Positions 16,930 through 25,916 of a stretch of 64,000 nucleotides of DNA are shown piece by piece (positions within the stretch are counted from its first letter, which is position 1; every line of letters begins with the position of its first letter). A program made the position numbers and the translations under genes. The notes beneath the pieces were generated by a model. It did no database searches. It was given only the letters and a program-made list of their open reading frames with translations, and had not been told where the DNA came from. Source of the DNA: CADEED01 sp036274075 (lineage in GTDB: Bacteria; Pseudomonadota; Gammaproteobacteria; Steroidobacterales; Steroidobacteraceae); assembly GCA_036274075.1 (NCBI GenBank), contig DASUGK010000056.1, forward strand, positions 22,943-86,942, given 5' to 3'.

Positions 16930-18474
16930 TCATGGCAAGTTCCCTCGGGCGGATCTGCCGCGGCGGCCCAACCAGGCCGCCGCGAGGCCGAAAACCAGCA
17001 CCAGGCACACGACCGGCCAGTTCCCGGAGCGTGCATAAGGTGTGAGCCCCGTGCGCGGTTGCAAGGTCCCGCGCATCACGGTGGGCTCGTATTCGGGCGC
17101 GGACACCAGGATCTCGCCGCGGTGGGAGATCACCGCGGACACGCCGTCGTTGGCCGCGCGCACCATCGGGCGCCCGGTTTCCATCGTGCGCAGCCGGCTG
17201 ATCTGCAGGTGCTGGTAACGCGCGGGCGAACGCCCGAACCACGAATCGTTGGTGACGTTGAGCAGCATCGTGGCGGTCCGCATCGGCGGCAGCAGCGTGC
17301 TGCCGTAGGCGTCCTCGTAGCAGATGCCCGCGGCGATGAACTGTCCGGCCGCCTTGAGCGGCGCCTGCTGCGCTGCGCCGCGATCGAAGTTCGCGTAGGG
17401 CAGGCCCTTGAGCCTGAGCCAGTCGCGGATGAAACCCGGCACCGGGAAAAACTCCGAGAACGGCACCAGGTGATGCTTGTTGTGCCAGCCCACGCCTGGC
17501 GTCGCCGGATCCATGGCCAGCACCGAGTTGTAGACCCGTTCCTCGCCGGGAGTGTCGTCTTCTTCCGCGTGCATCGCGCCCATGACCAGGGACGATCCCG
17601 TGGCGCTGGCCGCGGCGTACACGTCGGTCACGTAGTCGACGTGGTAGTTGATCAGATCCGGGATGGCGGACTCCGGCCAGACGATGAGGTCCGCGCCGTG
17701 TGCTTCGCGCGTGCGCGTGCGGTAGAGCTCGAGGATCGAATCGAGATTGCCCGCGATCCACTTCTCGTCCTGCGGCACCGCGCCCTGCACCACCGCCACC
17801 GTGATGGGCCGCCCGCTGGCCTGCGTCCATTCGGCGCCGCGCAGCAGGAAGGCCACGGCCCAGATTCCCGCGATGAGCGCCACGGCGGCGACGCGCTCGC
17901 GCGCCTGGCCGAGCAGCAGGGCCACGAGGCCTCCGGCCATGAGCAGCGAGAGGTAGCCGAGCCCGTATTGACCGATCACCGGCGCCAGGCTGGCTAACCA
18001 GTTGTCGGTGTGTGCGTATCCCAGCGCCAGCCAGCCGAAGCCCGTGAGGAACCAGCTGCGCCACCACTCGATGAACAGCCACGCCGCCGGAATTCCCAAC
18101 AGCCAGCGCAACATGCCCCGCTCCGGAAAATATTTCGCCGAGGCCCAGCCGAGCAGTGCGTGGTACGCACCCATGATGGCCGCCAGGCCCAGCATCAGCA
18201 GCAGCGCCAGCGGGATGGGCGCGTGGCCGATCAGCCGCAGGCTGATGTACAGCCAGTAGGTGCCCACCGAGAACGTGCCGAAGTTGAACCAGAACCCCAG
18301 CACCGCCGCGCGCCGCGGCGTCGCGCCGTGCCACATCCACATGAGAGCGGCCGGCGTGAGCACCGCGAACGGCCACCAGCCGAAGGGCTCGAAAGACAGC
18401 GACAGCAACGCGCCCGCGGCGAGTGCGGCGCAGCTGCCGACATAGCGCCGGTTCAGGAATTCGTGGAGATTCAC
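16930..18474 (-). CDS. lnt: Apolipoprotein N-acyltransferase
   Basis: Lnt adds the third acyl chain to lipoproteins in the inner membrane. At 514 residues it has the family's multi-helix N-terminal part and a periplasmic nitrilase-type domain. The catalytic residues lie in IVWPESAIPD (Glu), GAVPQDEKW (first lysine region) and AGICYEDAYGS (Cys). It overlaps corC upstream by four bases, the same corC-lnt order as in E. coli. The protease gene with a lipobox-like signal directly downstream is worth noting. Confidence 0.96.
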   Translation of the reverse strand: MNLHEFLNRRYVGSCAALAAGALLSLSFEPFGWWPFAVLTPAALMWMWHGATPRRAAVLGFWFNFGTFSVGTYWLYISLRLIGHAPIPLALLLMLGLAAIMGAYHALLGWASAKYFPERGMLRWLLGIPAAWLFIEWWRSWFLTGFGWLALGYAHTDNWLASLAPVIGQYGLGYLSLLMAGGLVALLLGQARERVAAVALIAGIWAVAFLLRGAEWTQASGRPITVAVVQGAVPQDEKWIAGNLDSILELYRTRTREAHGADLIVWPESAIPDLINYHVDYVTDVYAAASATGSSLVMGAMHAEEDDTPGEERVYNSVLAMDPATPGVGWHNKHHLVPFSEFFPVPGFIRDWLRLKGLPYANFDRGAAQQAPLKAAGQFIAAGICYEDAYGSTLLPPMRTATMLLNVTNDSWFGRSPARYQHLQISRLRTMETGRPMVRAANDGVSAVISHRGEILVSAPEYEPTVMRGTLQPRTGLTPYARSGNWPVVCLVLVFGLAAAWLGRRGRSARGNLP

Positions 18475-19367
18475 TCGGCCTGCAGGGGACGGTCTTCGGG
18501 AGGAATGATGTCGCGCGGCGAGGTGAGCCGCAGCGTGTCGATGCGCCGGCGGTCGAAGCGCAGCACCTTGACCTCGAAGTCGGCGATCTGCAGCGTCTCT
18601 CCGCGCCGCGGCAGGCGGCCGAGCTGCTTCATGACCAGGCCCGCCACGGTGTCGAACTCGTCGTCCGACAGGTCGGTCTGGAAATACTCGTTGAATTCCT
18701 CGATGGGCGTCTGGCCGCGCACGATGTACTGCCGGTCGCCGTCCTTGCGCACGTTCTGCTCCTCGTCGATGTCGTGTTCGTCGTCGATGTCGCCGACGAT
18801 CTGCTCGATCACGTCCTCGATGGTCACCAGCCCGGCGATGCCGCCGTATTCGTCGGCGACGATGGCCATGTGCACGCGCGAGCGGCGCATCTCGCGCAAC
18901 AGCACGTTGAGGCGCTTGGACTCCGGCACGAACACCGGCGGGCGCATGAACTCCTTGATGTCGAAGTGCGCGCCGTCACCGGCCGCGGCGATGCGCAGCA
19001 GGTCCTTGGCGAGCAGGATGCCGACGATCTTCTCCTTGTCCTCGTCCATGACCGGGAAGCGCGAGTGGCCGCTGTCGATCACCGTCTTGAGCAGCGCGTC
19101 GGGTTCTTCGTCGCGGTCCAGCACCGTCATCTGCGCGCGCGGCACCATGATGTCGCGCACCTGGATGTCGCCCACCGTGAGCACACCCTCGAGCATCGGC
19201 AACACGTCGCCCTCGAGTACGCCGCGCGCGGCGGCATCGCGGAGCAGCTCGAGCACTTCGCTGCGGTCCCGGGCCTCGCCCGACATGCGGCGCGACAGCT
19301 TGCGCAGCCAGGTGCCGGTCGCGCCGGAGTCCTTGTCCTTTTCCCGGGTTCTTTCCTTGGCGCTCAT
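18471..19367 (-). CDS. corC: CorC/YbeX CBS-domain protein
   Basis: The 298-residue soluble protein has paired CBS domains (from about VGDIQVRDIMVPRAQMTVL to EDVIEQIVGDI) and a C-terminal CorC/HlyC domain (about 205-290). Proteins of this type are linked to magnesium and cobalt efflux and, as YbeX, to ribosome metabolism. It begins with a basic/acidic stretch (SAKERTREKDKDSG) and no membrane helix. It overlaps ybeY by four bases and lnt by four bases, giving the conserved phoH-ybeY-ybeX-lnt string. Confidence 0.94.
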   Translation of the reverse strand: MSAKERTREKDKDSGATGTWLRKLSRRMSGEARDRSEVLELLRDAAARGVLEGDVLPMLEGVLTVGDIQVRDIMVPRAQMTVLDRDEEPDALLKTVIDSGHSRFPVMDEDKEKIVGILLAKDLLRIAAAGDGAHFDIKEFMRPPVFVPESKRLNVLLREMRRSRVHMAIVADEYGGIAGLVTIEDVIEQIVGDIDDEHDIDEEQNVRKDGDRQYIVRGQTPIEEFNEYFQTDLSDDEFDTVAGLVMKQLGRLPRRGETLQIADFEVKVLRFDRRRIDTLRLTSPRDIIPPEDRPLQAE

Positions 19368-19840
19368 GTGTACGGATTCCCGATGCCAAAACTCCTCAGC
19401 ACGGCGATTTCGCGCCGTTCCATGCGCAGCCGTTCGCGGCGGCCGGTTTCGTGGTCATAGCCGGCGAGGTGCAACGCGCCGTGGACCACCATGTGTGCCC
19501 AGTGCGCCACCACCGGCTTGCCATCCCGCTGCGCCTCGCGGCGCACGACTTCGGCGCAGATCACGAGGTCACCCAGTGGCAGGTGCTGGTCGCGCGGCAG
19601 CCCGCGCCGATCTCGAGACGGGGCCGGAAACGACAGCACGTTGGTCGGCTTGTCCTTGCCGCGCCAGCGAAGATTGAGCTCACGGCTCTCGCGCGCGGCG
19701 ACCACGCGCACGGCGATCTCGCGGCCCTCACCGCGCCGCCCCAGGGCCGCGGCGGCCCAGTGTTTCATGCTCACGCGCGGCGGCGTCCAGGCGCGCGTAC
19801 CACGGGCGAGTTCCAGCTTGAGGCCCCGCGCCGCGCTCAT
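19364..19840 (-). CDS. ybeY: Endoribonuclease YbeY
   Basis: The 158-residue metal-dependent protein carries the family signature HGALHLAGYDHE, whose three histidines bind zinc. A conserved RELNLRWRGKDKPTNVLSFP block lies before it. YbeY takes part in 16S rRNA 3'-end maturation and ribosome quality control in the cytoplasm. It sits between the phoH-like and corC genes with four-base overlaps at both ends. Confidence 0.96.
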   Translation of the reverse strand: MSAARGLKLELARGTRAWTPPRVSMKHWAAAALGRRGEGREIAVRVVAARESRELNLRWRGKDKPTNVLSFPAPSRDRRGLPRDQHLPLGDLVICAEVVRREAQRDGKPVVAHWAHMVVHGALHLAGYDHETGRRERLRMERREIAVLRSFGIGNPYT

Positions 19841-20811
19841 GACTGCGGCGTGTGCGCTTCATAGGCCTGCACGATGCGCTGCACGAGCGGGTGCCGCACC
19901 ACGTCGGCCGCTTCGAAGAAGGTGAATGCCACGCCATCGGTGTTGCGCAGGATGTTGATGACGTGCTTGAGGCCGGAGGGTTTGCCGGCCGGCAGGTCGG
20001 TCTGCGTGACGTCACCCGTCACCACCGCGCGCGAGCCGAAGCCGATGCGGGTCAGGAACATCTTCATCTGCTCGGGCGTGGTGTTCTGGGCCTCGTCGAG
20101 GATGATGAAGGAATCGTTGAGCGAGCGGCCGCGCATGAAAGCCAGCGGCGCGACCTCGATGACGTTGCGCTCGATGAACTTCGCCACGCGGTCGAAGCCC
20201 AGCATCTCGTACAGCGCGTCGTACATGGGCCGCAGGTACGGATCCACCTTCTGCGTGAGATCGCCGGGGAGGAAACCGAGCCGCTCGCCCGCCTCCACCG
20301 CCGGCCGCACGAGGATGATGCGGCGGATGCGGTCCGCCTGCAGCGCCTCGACCGCGCAGGCCACGGCCAGGTAGGTCTTGCCGGTGCCGGCCGGGCCGAT
20401 GCCGAAGGTCAGGTCCTTGGCGTGGATGTTGGAGAGATAGTCGCGCTGGTTGCGGCCGCGCGCGCGGATCGTGCCGCGCGCCACGCGCACGCCACCGCCG
20501 TCCGGATTCTCCTCGGCAACCAGGGCGCCCGGCATGTCGCGCGAATCGCGCAGCGCAAGGTGCACGCGCTCGAGCGAGATCTCCTCGCGGCCGGCGACTT
20601 CGAACAGGTCGCGCACCAGGTCCTCGGCGGCGTGCGCGCGCTGGCCCACGATGCGGAAACTCGAGCCGCGCCGCTTCACCGACACGCCCATGCGCTCCTC
20701 GATGAGACGCAGGTTTTCGTCGAGCGCGCCGCACAGGTTCGCGAGCCGCGTGTTGTCGGGCGGCGCGAGATCGAATTCGCGTGCGGGTTCTACTGGGGCG
20801 GGTGTGGACAT
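19837..20811 (-). CDS. ybeZ: PhoH-like ATPase (YbeZ)
   Basis: The 324-residue protein has an N-terminal KH-like region and a C-terminal P-loop ATPase with Walker A GPAGTGKTYLAVA and Walker B FIILDEAQNTTPEQMK. YbeZ proteins partner YbeY in RNA metabolism; the exact activity is not settled. It follows miaB by five bases on the same strand and overlaps ybeY by four, so the whole set is one operon. Confidence 0.95.
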   Translation of the reverse strand: MSTPAPVEPAREFDLAPPDNTRLANLCGALDENLRLIEERMGVSVKRRGSSFRIVGQRAHAAEDLVRDLFEVAGREEISLERVHLALRDSRDMPGALVAEENPDGGGVRVARGTIRARGRNQRDYLSNIHAKDLTFGIGPAGTGKTYLAVACAVEALQADRIRRIILVRPAVEAGERLGFLPGDLTQKVDPYLRPMYDALYEMLGFDRVAKFIERNVIEVAPLAFMRGRSLNDSFIILDEAQNTTPEQMKMFLTRIGFGSRAVVTGDVTQTDLPAGKPSGLKHVINILRNTDGVAFTFFEAADVVRHPLVQRIVQAYEAHTPQS

Positions 20812-20816
20812 CAGTT

Positions 20817-22178
20817 CTAACTATTGGCCGCGATGCGCGCTTCGGCACTGGGCGCGGCCGCGAGGCGGCCGCGGAGGGACTGCGGCCGCGCCTCGACGAT
20901 GACCACGTCCACGAACCGGCCGATGAGGCTCGCCGGGCCGGGGAAGTTCACCCAGCGGTTGTTCTCGGTCTTGCCGGCCATTTCCTGCCTGTTCTTCTTC
21001 GAGAGACGCTCGACCAGCACGCGCTGCACGCTGCCGACCATGGATTCGCTGATGGCGCGCGCCTGTTCGTTGAGCTGAGCCTGCAGCTTCGCGAGCCGTT
21101 GCTGCTTGACCTCGGGCGCGACGTCGTCGGCCAGCGAGGCCGCGGGCGTGCCCGGACGCTGGCTGTAGATGAAGGAGAACGACTGGTCGAAGTTCACCTC
21201 GCGCACGAGTTTCAGTGTGGCCTCGAAATCGCGTTCCGTCTCCCCGGGAAACCCGACAATGATGTCGGTCGACACCGCGATCGAGGGCCGCGCGGCGCGC
21301 AGGCGCCGCAGTTTTTCCTTGAACTCGAGCGCCGTGTAGCCGCGCTTCATGGCGGCCAGGATCCTGTCGGAGCCCGACTGCACGGCGAGGTGCAGGTGAT
21401 CGGCGAGCTTGGGAACGCTGGCGTAGGCCTCGATGAGGCTGTCGCCGAATTCCACCGGGTGCGAGGTGGTGAAGCGGATGCGTTCGACGCCCGGCACCTC
21501 GGCCACGTAGTGGATCAGCGTGGCGAGATCCACGATGGTGCCGTCGGCCATCGGCCCGGCGTAGGCGTTGACGTTCTGGCCCAGCAGCGTGATCTCACCC
21601 ACGCCCTGCGCCGCGAGCTGGCGCACTTCTTCCATCACGGAATCGAAGGAACGCGAGACCTCGTCGCCACGCGTGTAAGGCACCACGCAGAACGTGCAGT
21701 ACTTGCTGCAACCTTCCATGACGGAGACGAAGGCGGAGGCGCCCTCGGCGCGGGCCGGAGGCAGTTTGTCGAACTTCTCGATCTCGGGGAACGACACGTC
21801 GACCACGGCGCGGCCGGTACGCTTGAGCTCGCCCAGCATGTCGGGCAGCCGGTGCAGGGTCTGCGGTCCGAAGACCAGGTCCACGTAGGGCGCGCGCCTG
21901 GTGATGGCCTCGCCTTCCTGGCTGGCCACGCAGCCGCCCACGCCGATGAGCACGTGCGGCTTGAGCTTCTTCAACTCGCGCCACTCGCCCAGCAACGAGT
22001 ACACCTTGTCCTCGGCCTTTTCGCGCACCGAGCAGGTGTTCATGAGCAGGACGTCGGCGTCGGCCGGGTTGTCCGTGGGGGTGAGGCCGGCGCCAGCACC
22101 GAGCACGTCGCCCATGCGGGTCGAGTCGTACTCGTTCATCTGGCAGCCGAAGGTCTTGATGTAGTAGCGGCCGGGCAT
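20817..22178 (-). CDS. miaB: tRNA-2-methylthio-N6-dimethylallyladenosine synthase MiaB
   Basis: MiaB methylthiolates A37 of tRNAs that read UNN codons. The radical-SAM cysteines are in GCSKYCTFCVVPYTRG. The N-terminal UPF0004 cluster cysteines are in TFGCQMNEYDS, NTCSVREKAED and GGCVASQEG. A TRAM domain closes the protein (VNFPGPASLIGRFVDVVIVE). The ATG at 22178 gives MPGRYYIKTFGCQ and 453 residues, matching the family. An ATG 39 bases upstream would only add a weakly coded tail. It heads the miaB-phoH-ybeY-corC-lnt operon. Confidence 0.97.
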   Translation of the reverse strand: MPGRYYIKTFGCQMNEYDSTRMGDVLGAGAGLTPTDNPADADVLLMNTCSVREKAEDKVYSLLGEWRELKKLKPHVLIGVGGCVASQEGEAITRRAPYVDLVFGPQTLHRLPDMLGELKRTGRAVVDVSFPEIEKFDKLPPARAEGASAFVSVMEGCSKYCTFCVVPYTRGDEVSRSFDSVMEEVRQLAAQGVGEITLLGQNVNAYAGPMADGTIVDLATLIHYVAEVPGVERIRFTTSHPVEFGDSLIEAYASVPKLADHLHLAVQSGSDRILAAMKRGYTALEFKEKLRRLRAARPSIAVSTDIIVGFPGETERDFEATLKLVREVNFDQSFSFIYSQRPGTPAASLADDVAPEVKQQRLAKLQAQLNEQARAISESMVGSVQRVLVERLSKKNRQEMAGKTENNRWVNFPGPASLIGRFVDVVIVEARPQSLRGRLAAAPSAEARIAANS

Positions 22179-22247
22179 TTCGGATCGAACGGGAGAGCGG
22201 GCGCTAGGGTATCGCAATACCGGTAATCGAAAAATTACCCTGATATT

Positions 22248-23330
22248 TCAGTCTGTTACAGAGTCCATTTGCCGGCGGAGAAGCGCCGCTCCCTGCCGGT
22301 TCCACCACCAGGACAGGCCAAAAAACACGACCCCTGCGGCCACGCCTGCCAGCGGCCAGGTCCAGGCGGTACCGCGTCCCAGCGGGAAGCTGAGCATGTA
22401 AGCAAGCCAGGCGCCGAGGAATGCACACTCCTTCCAGGTGCGCGTGCCGCGCAGCTCGTCGCGCTTTTGCTCCAGCAGATGCCGCTGAAAGGCCAATGAA
22501 TCCAACCCGGCCGTGACATGCGGTCCGGGCGCCTCGAGCCTGCGACGCCGCCGCTGAAATGCCTCGATGAAGACAATGAAGGCCAACAATGCAATGGCGA
22601 GCATCGCCAGCCAGTTCCTGCGATGCATACCGAGGACATACAACGCCATCAGCGACGAAACGACCGGCACGAAGACGAGTTCCCTGAGGCCTTCCCGCTT
22701 CCAACGAGTATTCAACTCCTGCATGCGCTGCCTTACCTGGAAGCGCGAACCTCGCGAGGCGTCGGCGAACTGTCGCTGCCACTCCTCGCGCGCGCCAGGT
22801 CCCAGTAGTTTGGAGATGCGCTCGTATGCCGATTCGAGGCGAGCCGCGGTCCAACCGGTGATATCACGGGCCCCTTCGATGTCGATGCCTTCGAGACAGA
22901 GGAAGACGAGCTCGCGGTCCTGCGGTTGCAGCCCCTGGATGAACCCTGTCACCGACGCACCGGTCGTGGACACACCGGGCGCGGTGGCTTCATCCAGCGT
23001 TCGCTGCGATTTCAGGACCCGGCGGCGCTTCCAGGCCTGCACGGCGGTGTCCTGGTAGGGAGGACGATCGTGGGTGTTGGGCTGCTGTGCCGCCACCAGG
23101 TGGAAGGCGACTCGGAATACCCAAGTCCGCAGGGCGATTCGCCCATCGTAGTTGGCCAGGCTGCGCCACAGCGCCACATGGATGTCGTCCAGCAGGGCCG
23201 CGCGCGGCGCCGACTCGTCCTCGAATGCGGCCGCCAGCCGCGCCAGCGGTGCCGCGAACCCGGCGGCGGCCGCGTCGAAGCGCGCATCGCGTTCGTCGGC
23301 GGGCGGAGCGGGTTCGAACGAAGGCCACAT
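22248..23330 (-). CDS. ECF-type sigma factor fused to a four-helix membrane domain
   Basis: The first 180 of 360 residues read as an ECF sigma factor. A region-2-like part (about 18-85, with LLDDIHVALWRSLANYDGR and LRTWVFRVAFHLVA) precedes a region-4-like helix-turn-helix (about 128-180, LQPQDRELVFLCLEGIDIEG). The rest is membrane protein, with helices at about 218-236, 240-258, 301-318 and 324-343. A long charged helix (about 277-300) joins the two pairs, and the end is basic (LLRRQMDS). The separate sigma and membrane genes at 26974-27474 and 26390-26977 have the same layout as two proteins. I infer a membrane-held sigma factor carrying its own anti-sigma-like domain. No strong ribosome site precedes the ATG. 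It lies 64 bases after the HAF gene. Confidence 0.7.
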   Translation of the reverse strand: MWPSFEPAPPADERDARFDAAAAGFAAPLARLAAAFEDESAPRAALLDDIHVALWRSLANYDGRIALRTWVFRVAFHLVAAQQPNTHDRPPYQDTAVQAWKRRRVLKSQRTLDEATAPGVSTTGASVTGFIQGLQPQDRELVFLCLEGIDIEGARDITGWTAARLESAYERISKLLGPGAREEWQRQFADASRGSRFQVRQRMQELNTRWKREGLRELVFVPVVSSLMALYVLGMHRRNWLAMLAIALLAFIVFIEAFQRRRRRLEAPGPHVTAGLDSLAFQRHLLEQKRDELRGTRTWKECAFLGAWLAYMLSFPLGRGTAWTWPLAGVAAGVVFFGLSWWWNRQGAALLRRQMDSVTD

Positions 23331-23394
23331 CGTGTGGCGGCGAGCTTCGCACGAACCGGTAGTTTGGTGCCAGCGACGCCGGCCGGGAGGGTCC

Positions 23395-24531
23395 TCAGAG
23401 CGGCAGCGACTTGTGCACGATGAGATTCCAGCGCACGGCCCGCTCGCCGCAGTTCCCGACCACCATGATGTTGCCGGAGCCGGCGCTCCTGTCCGTCAGG
23501 GCGACCGCCCTGCAGTCGGTGGTCAGCGTGGGCATGCCTGCGGGCAAGGGCAGCGTGTAGAAGCCGAAATCCGCATGCCAGACGAAGGCGCGGTTGCGGC
23601 GCGCAAGGCCCTGCAGATTGCCCACCATCCTGTCGCCCTGCCCCACGACGAAATTCTGTTCGTTGATGTTGTAGGCGCGGCTCTCGTTGCCACCCGGAAA
23701 AACGCCGATCCACTGGCTGGCGGCGCTCACGCCATCCCACCACATCGCGCGGCTCTTCCCGGCGACGATGCCGGTGCCCACCACCACGCCACTGTCATTG
23801 AGCGCGCTGCCGCTCACGTCGCTGGCGCCGAAGGGCTTCGGAATGAAGCTCTTCATGCCGTTCTTCCAGACCACGGAGCTTCCGCCGGTGTACCCGAGGG
23901 TCCATCCGGCGCTGTTGATGTCCCTGACACCGACGTCGCCCTCGAGCAACACGGGGCACTCGAGGATCTGCGGCATGGCGTACGCGTTCTGCCACTTCAC
24001 CACGACTTCGCGGTAGCAGGCCAGGTCCGGCATGCCGTCGTACATCCACTCCGGCTCGACGTGGCCGACGATCACGCCGGCATTGTTGATGGCCACGGCC
24101 TGCCCGATGAAGTGCGGGTCGTAGATCTCGCCGGGATGGATGGACACGCTCATGGTGACCATGCCGGTGCTCTCGCTCCAGTAGAAAGGCGCGTCGCACT
24201 CGAAGCAGCCGTTGCCGTATTCGCCGACCACCGCGCCGTAATCGTTGATTCCCAATGGGAACATGTCGATGCCATTGGCAGGCATGGGCAGTTCGCTCAT
24301 GACCCCGTTGCGCCAGATGAAGCCGCGCCGCTTGTAGTTCGCGGTGAGCGACTTGCCGACCACCTCGCCGTTGTTGTTGACGTCGTACGCGGTGGAGTCC
24401 GGCCCGCCGAGCGTGCCCAGTTCCGACGCCACGGCGCTCTGCACGTGGTAGCCGATGGGAGCGGCGACGGACGCCGCCGCCATCGCCAGGAAAGCGGCGC
24501 CAGTCGCCAGCCAGCGGAATCGGGATTTCAT
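23395..24531 (-). CDS. Secreted HAF-repeat protein (copy 1)
   Basis: This 378-residue protein has a Sec signal peptide (RWLATGAAFLAMAAASVAA, cleavage near residue 27). About six HAF-type repeats follow with the pattern of a small strand and an I/L-N-x-x-G-x-V-V-G turn: LGTLGGPDSTAYDVNNNGEV, GINDYGAVVGEYG, AINNAGVIVGHVEP, DINSAGWTLGYTGG, LNDSGVVVGTG, NINEQNFVVGQGD. HAF-repeat proteins are extracellular and of unknown function, probably beta-propeller-like. Cysteines late in the chain (TDCRAV and GNCGERA) may form a disulfide. The ATG has GGAG 7 bases upstream. The next gene upstream, 58 bases away, is a paralogue of the same length. Confidence 0.82.
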   Translation of the reverse strand: MKSRFRWLATGAAFLAMAAASVAAPIGYHVQSAVASELGTLGGPDSTAYDVNNNGEVVGKSLTANYKRRGFIWRNGVMSELPMPANGIDMFPLGINDYGAVVGEYGNGCFECDAPFYWSESTGMVTMSVSIHPGEIYDPHFIGQAVAINNAGVIVGHVEPEWMYDGMPDLACYREVVVKWQNAYAMPQILECPVLLEGDVGVRDINSAGWTLGYTGGSSVVWKNGMKSFIPKPFGASDVSGSALNDSGVVVGTGIVAGKSRAMWWDGVSAASQWIGVFPGGNESRAYNINEQNFVVGQGDRMVGNLQGLARRNRAFVWHADFGFYTLPLPAGMPTLTTDCRAVALTDRSAGSGNIMVVGNCGERAVRWNLIVHKSLPL

Positions 24532-24589
24532 GCAAGTCTCCGGTCGAGGGGTGCCCGGAGACAAGGACGGAATCCGCGCTACAGCCGGC

Positions 24590-25726
24590 TCACGGCACTT
24601 TCCTGATCACCACCGTCCAGAGAATGGCCCGCGACGAACACGCGCCCACTACCTTGATGACGCCGGTCGATGCCACCAGGTTGTTCAGCGACATGCCCGA
24701 ACAATCCGTCTCCAGCGGCCGTGATCCGCGCGGTATCGGCAGTGGATAGATGCCGAGCAGGCTGTGATAGAGGAAGGCGCGGTCGTGTACCTCGTCCGGC
24801 AGCAGCGGATCCTTGATCAGCATTTCCGACGTGCCTGCCACGAAATTCTGGTCGTTGATTTCTTCCGCGTAACTCGAGGTACCACCCGGCAGGGCGGGCA
24901 GCCAGGTGCTGAAGACACCGACGCCATCCCAGCGGATGGCACGGGTCACGGTGCCGATGCTGGCGTAGCCCACGACCACTCCCGCGTCGTTGATCCCCAA
25001 GCCGTGCACCTGCGTTCCAAACAAGGGATTGGGAATGTGGGTCGTGACCCCGGATTTCCACACGAACCCGCGCGTCGTCGCGCCGGTACCTTCGGTGCCG
25101 ACGATCCAGCCGGAATTGTTGATGTCCGAGGCCTGGTTGTACGAATCGATGCTCTCGGAGCAGTGCACGATGAACGGCGCCGCGGTGTAGTCCTTCCATG
25201 CGACGGGCAATGACCTGCGGCAAGGCACGGTGAACGGGGTGAAGTACTTCTCGATGACACCCGCAATCATCCCGTAGTTGTTGATGGCCTTGGCCTTGCC
25301 GCTGTAGAGCGGATCGAGCGGGTCGCCGGGGAACAGGGATCGATCCATCTCGACCAGGCCCGTGCCCAGGGTCCAGTAGAACGGCCGATAGTCGAATTCA
25401 CCGGGATCGCCGAAGCGCCCGACGATTTCGCCGTGATCGTTGATGCCCTCGGCATAACTGAACGCCGAGCTGTCGGGCATGCCGAAATCGGAGATGACGC
25501 CGCTGCTGCTCCAGCGCACCGCGAGCCGTTTCATGGTCGCGTCCTGGGCGAAGCCCACGATCTGGCCGCGGTTGTTGATGTCGAAGGCCCAGGAATCCTC
25601 GCCACCCAGCGTACCGAGATCCTTCACGGAAACGCTGTCGACGACGTAACTGGCGGCCTGCGCGAACTGCGCCGCGCAGGCCATCAAGACGAAAGAACAC
25701 AAATGCCGGATGGACCATGTCTTCAT
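24590..25726 (-). CDS. Secreted HAF-repeat protein (copy 2)
   Basis: At 378 residues this is the same length as its downstream neighbour and has the same plan. The signal peptide core is CSFVLMACAAQFAQA. Repeats include LGTLGGEDSWAFDINNRGQI, GINDHGEIVGRFGD, AINNYGMIAGVIE, DINNSGWIVGTEG, GINDAGVVVGYAS and EINDQNFVAGTSE. The end TDCSGMS-V-VVGACSSRA matches copy 1, including the cysteine pair, so the two arose by tandem duplication and have since diverged widely. The ATG at 25726 has AGGAGAA upstream. Function is unknown; both are expected outside the cytoplasm. Confidence 0.82.
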   Translation of the reverse strand: MKTWSIRHLCSFVLMACAAQFAQAASYVVDSVSVKDLGTLGGEDSWAFDINNRGQIVGFAQDATMKRLAVRWSSSGVISDFGMPDSSAFSYAEGINDHGEIVGRFGDPGEFDYRPFYWTLGTGLVEMDRSLFPGDPLDPLYSGKAKAINNYGMIAGVIEKYFTPFTVPCRRSLPVAWKDYTAAPFIVHCSESIDSYNQASDINNSGWIVGTEGTGATTRGFVWKSGVTTHIPNPLFGTQVHGLGINDAGVVVGYASIGTVTRAIRWDGVGVFSTWLPALPGGTSSYAEEINDQNFVAGTSEMLIKDPLLPDEVHDRAFLYHSLLGIYPLPIPRGSRPLETDCSGMSLNNLVASTGVIKVVGACSSRAILWTVVIRKVP

Positions 25727-25916
25727 GGAAGGTTCTCCTGTGTGGATCCACCCCCCGGCGTGCGCGAATCTTCGCGCGGGCGCCCCACAGCGCAAACCCG
25801 GCCGCGGCGCCTTTCATTTCCTTTTGAGACTTATTTCCGCAAATTCCTGGCGGCGGCGGCACTAGTTAGTACGTTAGTACCGCTGCGCCGCATCAGCCGC
25901 GTGCGCGGCGGCGGAG

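Noticed and set aside
15323..18376. Apparent 1,017-residue fusion ending in the DegP-like protease
   Set aside because: The N-terminal half is an out-of-frame reading of lnt. The true protein starts at its signal peptide (16849).
25865..25880. Tandem octamer GTTAGTAC x2
   Set aside because: Only two copies, no symmetry partner or matching site elsewhere in the window, so no function can be argued.
25727..25916. ECF promoter (GGAAT ... GTCTC) before the HAF genes
   Set aside because: The spacing between the two boxes is only about 12 bases, too short for the usual 15-17, so it is not a convincing sigma target.
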